Both the position numbers and the translations under genes were made by a program. This document shows, piece after piece, positions 6,070 to 10,790 of a stretch of DNA of 10,790 nt. Position 1 is the stretch's first letter. Each line of letters begins with the position of its first letter. The notes below the pieces were generated by a model. That model did not search any database and was not told where the DNA came from. It was given only the letters and a program-made list of their open reading frames with translations. Origin of the DNA: an uncultured Lachnospiraceae bacterium (GTDB lineage Bacteria > Bacillota > Clostridia > Lachnospirales > Lachnospiraceae); NCBI GenBank assembly GCA_910577065.1, contig CAJTLD010000010.1, forward strand, positions 1-10,790, in the 5' to 3' direction.

Positions 6070-7295
6070 TGTATCCGGAGTCAGAAGCAATAGCAATTGC
6101 AAAACGTGAAAATAATGCCAAAAGAGCATATTTAGTCGTAAATAAGCTGCAGGGCAAGCATATTCCGGTATCGCCTCTAAGAGCGTTTGGGATGTTTGAT
6201 TTGCTTGCGGACAAGGTAGGGGCGGCATATACGGACGAACGCATGCTGCTTGTGGGGTTTGCGGAAACAGCCACGGCGATCGGCGCAAGGCTGGCCGTAA
6301 AGCTGGATTCCCATTATATACAGACCACCAGGGAAACATATGGGGATGTATCCTGGCTGCTTTTTTCGGAAACGCACAGCCATGCCGTGGAACAGAAGCT
6401 GATCCGAGACGACATAGATGCAATCATAGGCCGGACAGACCGTATTGTCTTTGTGGAGGATGAAGTGACGACAGGCAATACGATATTAAATATTATAAAG
6501 ATACTTGAAGAAGCGTATCCGGGCAGGGTACGCTTTGCTGTGGCGTCTCTGTTAAACGGTATGCCCCCGGAAGCAGAGGCGTTTTACCATGCAAAAGGGA
6601 TAGGCCTGCTTTATCTGCAAAAAACCGATCACAGCGGTTATACTGCAATTGCGGAATCGTATTGTGCGGACGGGGCATATTTCCCGGCAGATACGGCCGG
6701 TTGTGATCCTGCGGAAAGTTACTGTATAGAGGGTTGTATGGACGCCAGGCGGTGCGTCCCGGGAGCGGCTTACGGGCGGGCCTGCGAAGCGATGTGGGAG
6801 CGGATATGCTTGAAAAATCATAATGGCCGTCCGTATACCCCGCTTCACGGGAGCGCCGCGCCGGAACGTATGTTGCAGACACATTCCGGCGCAGGGGAAA
6901 ATATTCTGGTTATCGGGACGGAGGAGTTTATGTATCCCGCCCTGTTTGCGGGGGCATGTTTAGAGCGCTGCGGCCATACGGTAAAATGCCATGCGACAAC
7001 CAGAAGCCCCATTGCCGTAAGCCGCAGACCGGATTATCCGCTGCATAGCCGTTATGAACTGGCCAGTCTGTACGAAAAGGGCCGCCGGACGTTTATTTAT
7101 AACCTTAAAAAATATGACCAGGTATGGATATTAACGGATGCGCCAAAACCCTGTAAAGAGGGCGTGTATTCGCTGGTAAACGCTTTAAAATCCTGCGGTA
7201 ACGATACCATACGGTTTTTTGTGTGGCAGGGCGCTTTTGCGGCGGGATGCGCGCACGGACAAAAACAGGGGGGATTTTATGAAGAGTTCCTATAA
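6069..7295 (+). CDS. Phosphoribosyltransferase with TRSP domain (Ter-associated PRTase_2-TRSP)
   Basis: A 408-residue two-domain protein. The N-terminal part is an orotate-PRTase-like domain whose PRPP-binding loop is VFVEDEVTTGNT (127-138), with the acidic pair E130/D131 and TTG after it. The C-terminal part is the TRSP domain, carrying the literal motif TRSP at 311-314 and the preceding GTEEFMYPALFAG block (283-295). This architecture is known from tellurium-resistance-linked (Ter) stress operons, where it is predicted to help make a nucleoside-like or nucleotide-derived metabolite. The reaction has not been seen from sequence alone. Between the domains are seven cysteines within 49 residues (C199, C212, C219, C223, C229, C239, C247), which looks like a possible metal site. 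The start overlaps the cyclase stop and the end overlaps the next gene by 17 nt, so the three are probably one operon. Confidence 0.9.
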   Translation: MYPESEAIAIAKRENNAKRAYLVVNKLQGKHIPVSPLRAFGMFDLLADKVGAAYTDERMLLVGFAETATAIGARLAVKLDSHYIQTTRETYGDVSWLLFSETHSHAVEQKLIRDDIDAIIGRTDRIVFVEDEVTTGNTILNIIKILEEAYPGRVRFAVASLLNGMPPEAEAFYHAKGIGLLYLQKTDHSGYTAIAESYCADGAYFPADTAGCDPAESYCIEGCMDARRCVPGAAYGRACEAMWERICLKNHNGRPYTPLHGSAAPERMLQTHSGAGENILVIGTEEFMYPALFAGACLERCGHTVKCHATTRSPIAVSRRPDYPLHSRYELASLYEKGRRTFIYNLKKYDQVWILTDAPKPCKEGVYSLVNALKSCGNDTIRFFVWQGAFAAGCAHGQKQGGFYEEFL

Positions 7296-8328
7296 AAAAG
7301 AAGACGTCTGCCTGCTTTTGAAGGATATTACGGGTCTGGTACGGCCGCAGCCTGCCATAGAGCGGGAGCGTCTGATCCAATCCGGAAAACATTACTGTGA
7401 AATGCTTCCCGTCGAATATGTACCCACACAGGCATATATGGACGCATACCAAAGCGCCCTGGCGCAGTTTGCAGGCCCTACGGCGCTTGCAGCCGGAAGG
7501 CTGTCCGATAAGATTATGCATAGAAAAGGGGCGGGGACGGTTTTAGTGTCGCTGGCAAGGGCGGGCATCCCTGCCGGAATTTTGCTGAAACGCTATATTC
7601 GGCAAAAGTACCGGGTGGAATTGCCGCATTATGCCGTTTCCATTATCCGGGGACGCGGGATCGATCGCAACGCCATGCGGTATCTGCTGGAGCGGTATGC
7701 GCCCAATCGGCTTTTATTTGTAGACGGCTGGATTGGCAAAGGCGCGATTTTAAAAGAACTTCAAAAGGAAACGGCAGCTTTTTACGGAGTTTCATCGGAT
7801 ATCGCCGTGCTTGCAGATCCGGCAAACGTGACTTCGCTGTGCGGTACGCACGAAGATATTCTGATTCCGAGTTCCTGTTTAAACTGTACCGTTTCCGGCC
7901 TTATCAGCAGGACGTTCCTGCGGGATGACATTATCGGAAAGGACGATTTTCATGGCGCCGTTTACTACGGGGAACTGGCGGACAGGGATCTTTCTTATGA
8001 ATTTATCCATGCCATTGAGTCCGAATTTAAAATGGATGTGTTGGCGGAGGATAACGCCATAGAAGGAAGCGGTATGGAAGAGGCCGGGCAGATTGCGCGC
8101 CGGTTTGAAGTGGACGATATCAATTTAATTAAGCCGGGGATTGGGGAAACAACCCGCGTATTGCTGCGGCGCGTGCCGTGGAAAATACTGATTGGCGAGG
8201 GCGGCAGGCAAGATATGGCGCTGGCGCATATTTTGCGCCTGGCGCAGGAAAAGAATATCCCGGTTGAAACGTATCCGCTCAGGCATTACAGAGCCTGCGG
8301 CATTATAAAAAAGTTAGCCGATACGTAA
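7279..8328 (+). CDS. StiP-family phosphoribosyltransferase with C-terminal PELOTA RNA-binding domain
   Basis: A 349-residue protein of the family listed in databases as 'cysteine protease StiP' but better understood as a PRTase_1 domain. Characteristic blocks are LVSLARAGIPAG (89-100), HYAVSIIRGRGID (117-129), the PRPP-loop equivalent FVDGWIGKGAI (147-157) and IPSSCLNCTVSGL (196-208). Residues from about 280 to the end (INLIKPGIGETTRVLLRR ... HYRACGIIK) form the PELOTA_1 domain, related to ribosomal L7Ae-like RNA-binding modules. It normally accompanies the PRTase_2-TRSP protein in Ter-associated operons and is thought to act in the same pathway. I placed the start at ATG 7279 because a six-G run (7268-7273) gives a ribosome binding site about 5 nt before it; the frame is open earlier but overlaps the upstream gene more deeply. 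No hairpin terminator is evident in the 22 bp after it, although CTTTTTCTTT follows. Confidence 0.92.
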   Translation: MKSSYKKEDVCLLLKDITGLVRPQPAIERERLIQSGKHYCEMLPVEYVPTQAYMDAYQSALAQFAGPTALAAGRLSDKIMHRKGAGTVLVSLARAGIPAGILLKRYIRQKYRVELPHYAVSIIRGRGIDRNAMRYLLERYAPNRLLFVDGWIGKGAILKELQKETAAFYGVSSDIAVLADPANVTSLCGTHEDILIPSSCLNCTVSGLISRTFLRDDIIGKDDFHGAVYYGELADRDLSYEFIHAIESEFKMDVLAEDNAIEGSGMEEAGQIARRFEVDDINLIKPGIGETTRVLLRRVPWKILIGEGGRQDMALAHILRLAQEKNIPVETYPLRHYRACGIIKKLADT

Positions 8329-8350
8329 CCAAGGCTGCAGGCTTTTTCTT

Positions 8351-9310
8351 TCAATTTACGCCGTAGGCATCCGCAAGATAAAGGATTTTCTGAGCCCAGT
8401 TGGTGTGCGTCTTATATTCATCCATGCGTTCTTTTTGGGCATTTCCCGATACCCAGTACGCCGTGTCTTTGTTCCAGTTTAATATGGCTTTTGCGTTTTC
8501 AAAATCGCTGCGCGTCACGGTATAAGCCTGTTGTATAATGGGAATCTGCCTGGGGTGGATGGCGGTTTTTCCAATGAAGCCGCACAGTTTGTCTTCGGTA
8601 AGTTCGCGGCGCAGCCCGCGTTCCCAGCCTGTTCCGTTGTAGTATTCCCAGACCGGGCCGGAAATTATGTAATCCATGCCGAATACGGTTACGATATCCG
8701 CAAATATATGGGAAACCGGAAAAATGCTGTGTATGGATTCGCTTTGGCTGCGGCGGAAGCCGAACAGATGGCACAGATCGTTGCCGCCGACCCGGATATT
8801 TAATACAAGTTCTTCGATTTCTGATAAGCGGTCTTTGATTTGGTAAAGCGCGTCGGCCCGTTTTCTTAAATCTGCAAGAACTTTGCTTTCCATAATGGGC
8901 ATTATGTAAAATGTCTGCGGATAGGCGCTGTTTACGGCTTTGGCCGCCCGTATGTATTCGCCTATATTGTCCGGATCCAGTTTGGGCAGGATAAATCCGC
9001 ATACCAGTCCGCGCGCCGGTCCAAGGCGTTTTGGGAGGTTTATCATTTGCGCTGCGCTGCGGATGCGGATAAAGATTTTGGGCATAAAAAAAGTAGATTC
9101 TTCGCGGGCTTTATACAGAGTGTCCATTGTCTGAAGCAATATATGTTCCGCCTGCGCGACAAAGGCGTCCGCAATGGTGTCTTCCAGGCAGAGGGCGAGG
9201 GAATAGGAGGCGCCGAATTTTTGCTGCAGGATGGAACCGGCGATTGAGGTATTGTTGGCGGGACAGTATAAGAGCGGGCCGATGCTGTAGTAATGCGCTG
9301 CGTTTTTCAT
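8351..9310 (-). CDS. HpcH/HpaI aldolase / citrate lyase-fold C-C bond lyase
   Basis: A 319-residue TIM-barrel enzyme of the C-C_Bond_Lyase group found with Ter-type PRTases, distantly related to CitE. Expected active-site elements appear in order: LCLEDTIAD with E43/D44, basic residues R82 and R84 in IRIRS, GFILPK with K110, IMPIMES with E141, RVGGNDLC with D178, and the closing GKTAIHPRQI (247-256). The family should use Mg2+ and a carboxylate or CoA-like substrate; the real substrate is not known. Its job in the module is inferred to be cutting or forming a C-C bond in the metabolite made with the two PRTases. Here it faces them: its stop is 22 bp from the end of the StiP gene, on the opposite strand, so it is transcribed separately. 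The ATG at 9310 has AAAGGAGG 6-7 nt upstream. Confidence 0.9.
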   Translation of the reverse strand: MKNAAHYYSIGPLLYCPANNTSIAGSILQQKFGASYSLALCLEDTIADAFVAQAEHILLQTMDTLYKAREESTFFMPKIFIRIRSAAQMINLPKRLGPARGLVCGFILPKLDPDNIGEYIRAAKAVNSAYPQTFYIMPIMESKVLADLRKRADALYQIKDRLSEIEELVLNIRVGGNDLCHLFGFRRSQSESIHSIFPVSHIFADIVTVFGMDYIISGPVWEYYNGTGWERGLRRELTEDKLCGFIGKTAIHPRQIPIIQQAYTVTRSDFENAKAILNWNKDTAYWVSGNAQKERMDEYKTHTNWAQKILYLADAYGVN

Positions 9311-9344
9311 GGGTTGCCTCCTTTGGCGAGTATCATGTCTGGAT

Positions 9345-9372
9345 ATTATAACATATATGGGTGAAAATTCAA
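9345..9372 (-). promoter_or_regulatory. Predicted promoter of the C-C bond lyase gene
   Basis: On the minus strand TTGAAT (9367-9372) and a perfect TATAAT (9345-9350) are 16 bp apart, which puts the transcript start about 28 nt before the ATG. The -35 box and spacing are the same as in the hemerythrin-receiver promoter. Confidence 0.7.
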
Positions 9373-9426
9373 TACGGTATGTTCTTTAAAATCCTTTCCT
9401 TTGTTATGCGAGGGCGGAACTGCAGC

Positions 9427-9455
9427 TTTACTTTTTACTGGAAATCAAGTAGAAT
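9427..9455 (+). promoter_or_regulatory. Predicted promoter of the DUF362 gene with palindrome over the -10 box
   Basis: TTTACT (9427-9432) and TAGAAT (9450-9455) are 17 bp apart. The inverted repeat AGTAG (9448-9452) / CTACT (9460-9464) around a 7-nt centre covers the -10 box and the likely start site, where a repressor could act. The gene's AGGAGG (9471-9476) lies between this site and the ATG. Confidence 0.5.
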
Positions 9456-9487
9456 ATACCTACTACATAAAGGAGGCAGGGTAAGCC

Positions 9488-10606
9488 ATGGAAAAATCGA
9501 AAGTATATTTTACGACGTTTAAAACAAGCTTTACGGAGAACTTACTGCAGAAACTGCGCAGGCTTATGATTACGGCAGGAATCAGGGAAATTGATTTTAA
9601 GGACAAATATGCGGCGATTAAGCTTCACTTCGGCGAATATGGGAATCTGGCCTTTCTCCGTCCCAATTATGCAAAAGTTGTGGCGGATCTGGTAAAAGAA
9701 GAAGGCGGGATGCCGTTTTTGACAGACTGCAATACGCTTTATGTCGGCAGCAGGAAAAATGCGCTGGATCATCTGGATACGGCGTATGCCAACGGATTTT
9801 CCCCGATGACAACGGGATGCCAGGTAATTATTGCGGACGGATTAAAGGGAACGGACGAGGCGCTGGTTCCGATAAACGGGGAATATGTAAAAGAAGCAAA
9901 AGTGGGACGCGCGCTGATGGACGCGGATATCCTGATTTCATTGACGCATTTTAAAGGGCATGAGGCGACAAGCTTCGGCGGCGCGATTAAAAATATCGGG
10001 ATGGGCGGCGGCTCACGCGCCGGAAAGATGGAAATGCACAGCGACGGCAAACCGGGCGTTTCGGCGGAAAAATGCATTGGCTGCAAAAGCTGTACCAAGG
10101 TATGCGCGCATTCGGCCGTAACGGTTACGGACAAAAAAGCTGTGATTGACCATGACAAGTGCGTAGGCTGCGGGCGCTGTATCGGGGTTTGCCCGAAGGA
10201 CGCTATTGAAGCGACATTTGACGCGTCTAATAAGCGTTTAAACTGCAAGATGGCGGAGTATACGAAAGCAATTTGTCAGGACAGGCCGTGTTTCCATGTG
10301 GCTTTGGTGTGCGACGTTTCGCCGAACTGCGACTGCCATGCGGAGAACGATATTCCGATTATTCCGGATGTGGGTATGTTTGCTTCTTTTGATCCGGTAG
10401 CGCTTGACGTAGCGTGCGCCGACGCCTGCAACCGGCAGCCGGTAATCGCAGGAAGCGTTCTTGCGGAAAATTGTGAAAAGCATAGGGAATGTGATCATGG
10501 GGATCATTTCCATATGACGCATCCGGATACGGAGTGGGAAAGCTGTATTAAGCACAGTGTGGAAATTGGGCTGGGGACGGATCAATATGAGTTAATTGAA
10601 ACTTAA
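9488..10606 (+). CDS. DUF362 domain protein with two [4Fe-4S] ferredoxin motifs
   Basis: A 372-residue cytoplasmic iron-sulfur protein. DUF362 sequence (IKLHFGEYGNLAFLRP near 44-59, LTHFKGHEATSFGGAIKNIGMG near 152-173) surrounds an inserted 2x[4Fe-4S] ferredoxin: C196-x2-C199-x2-C202-x3-C206 and C225-x2-C228-x2-C231-x3-C235-P. The first cluster ends in CAH rather than the usual CP; the second is standard. The DUF362 fold resumes in VGMFASFDPVALDVACADAC (295-314). The C-terminal part is rich in His and Cys (C329, H332, C335, H337, H340, H342, H345), possibly another metal site. The family is widespread in anaerobes; its electron-transfer partner and reaction are not established. The ATG at 9488 is preceded by AGGAGG with an 11-nt gap, rather long but the only good candidate. 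It is divergent from the lyase gene, has its own promoter, and ends at an intrinsic terminator. Confidence 0.92.
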   Translation: MEKSKVYFTTFKTSFTENLLQKLRRLMITAGIREIDFKDKYAAIKLHFGEYGNLAFLRPNYAKVVADLVKEEGGMPFLTDCNTLYVGSRKNALDHLDTAYANGFSPMTTGCQVIIADGLKGTDEALVPINGEYVKEAKVGRALMDADILISLTHFKGHEATSFGGAIKNIGMGGGSRAGKMEMHSDGKPGVSAEKCIGCKSCTKVCAHSAVTVTDKKAVIDHDKCVGCGRCIGVCPKDAIEATFDASNKRLNCKMAEYTKAICQDRPCFHVALVCDVSPNCDCHAENDIPIIPDVGMFASFDPVALDVACADACNRQPVIAGSVLAENCEKHRECDHGDHFHMTHPDTEWESCIKHSVEIGLGTDQYELIET

Positions 10607-10624
10607 TAGAATACGGGCAAGATG

Positions 10625-10673
10625 ATTCCGGGTGTGAGACTATATCAAAGGTTTCGTACCCGGAATGTTTTTA
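10625..10673 (+). terminator. Intrinsic terminator of the DUF362 gene
   Basis: ATTCCGGGT (10625-10633) pairs perfectly with ACCCGGAAT (10658-10666). The 24-nt loop begins with GT/GT wobble pairs, and the tract GTTTTTAT follows. It begins 18 bp after the stop codon. The long loop is unusual but stem plus T-run fit a rho-independent terminator. Confidence 0.75.
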
Positions 10674-10790
10674 TAATCGCGTAGTTGGTATTTCGGTTTT
10701 GTGAACGGGATGAAAACGGTGAATATAACGCGATGCAAAGTTCCGTCAGCCAGAGGACAGGGGATACTTAAGAGCCGCTAAATTCTGTTA
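10674..10790. other. Right-edge non-coding sequence with a spaced inverted repeat
   Basis: No gene is recognised here. ATCGCGT (10676-10682) is complementary to ACGCGAT (10728-10734) across 45 nt, which could close a larger RNA stem or flank a regulatory region of the next gene to the right. The window ends before this can be judged. Confidence 0.25.

Noticed and set aside
5574..6423. Long minus-strand frames opposite the cyclase and PRTase genes
   Set aside because: They are antisense shadows of well-recognised genes, with no start signals or family resemblance.
7219..7278. Upstream extension of the StiP gene (MCGRALLRRDARTDKNRGDF)
   Set aside because: The extension lies inside the preceding gene, has no ribosome binding site and is not part of the family's usual N-terminus; ATG 7279 has a good site.
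8329..8350. Possible terminator between the convergent StiP and lyase genes
   Set aside because: AGGCT-GC-AGGCT is a direct repeat, not an inverted one, so no stem forms in front of the CTTTTTCTTT tract.
1..10790. CRISPR array, tRNA or rRNA gene
   Set aside because: No regularly spaced repeats, cloverleaf or rRNA-like sequence was seen on either strand.

Overview
The window looks like chromosomal DNA from a Gram-positive, anaerobic member of the Clostridia, most likely Lachnospiraceae. The signs are moderate GC with AT-rich intergenic gaps, strong AGGAGG-type ribosome binding sites, a class B sortase, a two-cluster ferredoxin-type DUF362 protein, and an AAA-ATPase/PD-(D/E)XK gene of the kind that is abundant in that family. 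This placement is inference; there is no rRNA or other marker gene.

Left end (1-2580). The window opens inside the last part of an AAA-ATPase-like/PD-(D/E)XK gene, which is broken by one in-frame TAA at 203-205. The next ~540 bp carry no convincing gene, only a purine-rich stretch and small hairpins. A 461-residue cysteine-rich protein of unknown function (1140-2525) follows, with its own promoter. A perfect 17-bp inverted repeat (2539-2580) then separates it from a convergent gene.

Middle (2615-4810, minus strand). A class B sortase lies upstream of a three-part protein: N-terminal bacteriohemerythrin with all seven iron ligands, an unassigned middle domain (possibly CheX-like), and a C-terminal response-regulator receiver. 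The second gene has a promoter whose -35 box overlaps the sortase stop codon.

Right half (4912-9350). A plus-strand operon runs from an extended -10 promoter through three tightly packed genes: a membrane diguanylate cyclase with an intact GGEEF site and I-site, a PRTase_2-TRSP protein that starts inside the cyclase stop codon (TAATG), and a StiP-family PRTase with a C-terminal PELOTA domain (17-nt overlap). A C-C bond lyase of the HpcH/HpaI-CitE fold converges on them from the other strand with its own promoter. The two PRTases and the lyase are recognised components of the 'Ter' stress-associated module, which has been predicted to make a nucleoside-like metabolite. No TerB/C/D, TelA, ATP-grasp or HAD partner is visible here. 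Tight coupling to a cyclic-di-GMP synthase is the most unusual feature of the window.

Right end (9427-10790). A DUF362 protein with two [4Fe-4S] ferredoxin motifs is read rightwards from a promoter whose -10 box sits in a short palindrome, and ends at an intrinsic terminator. The last ~115 bp hold no recognised gene.

Taken together the genes suggest an oxygen/redox and stress-signalling neighbourhood: a diiron sensor with a receiver, a c-di-GMP synthase, a Ter-type metabolite module and an iron-sulfur protein. This link is inferred from gene content and proximity only.
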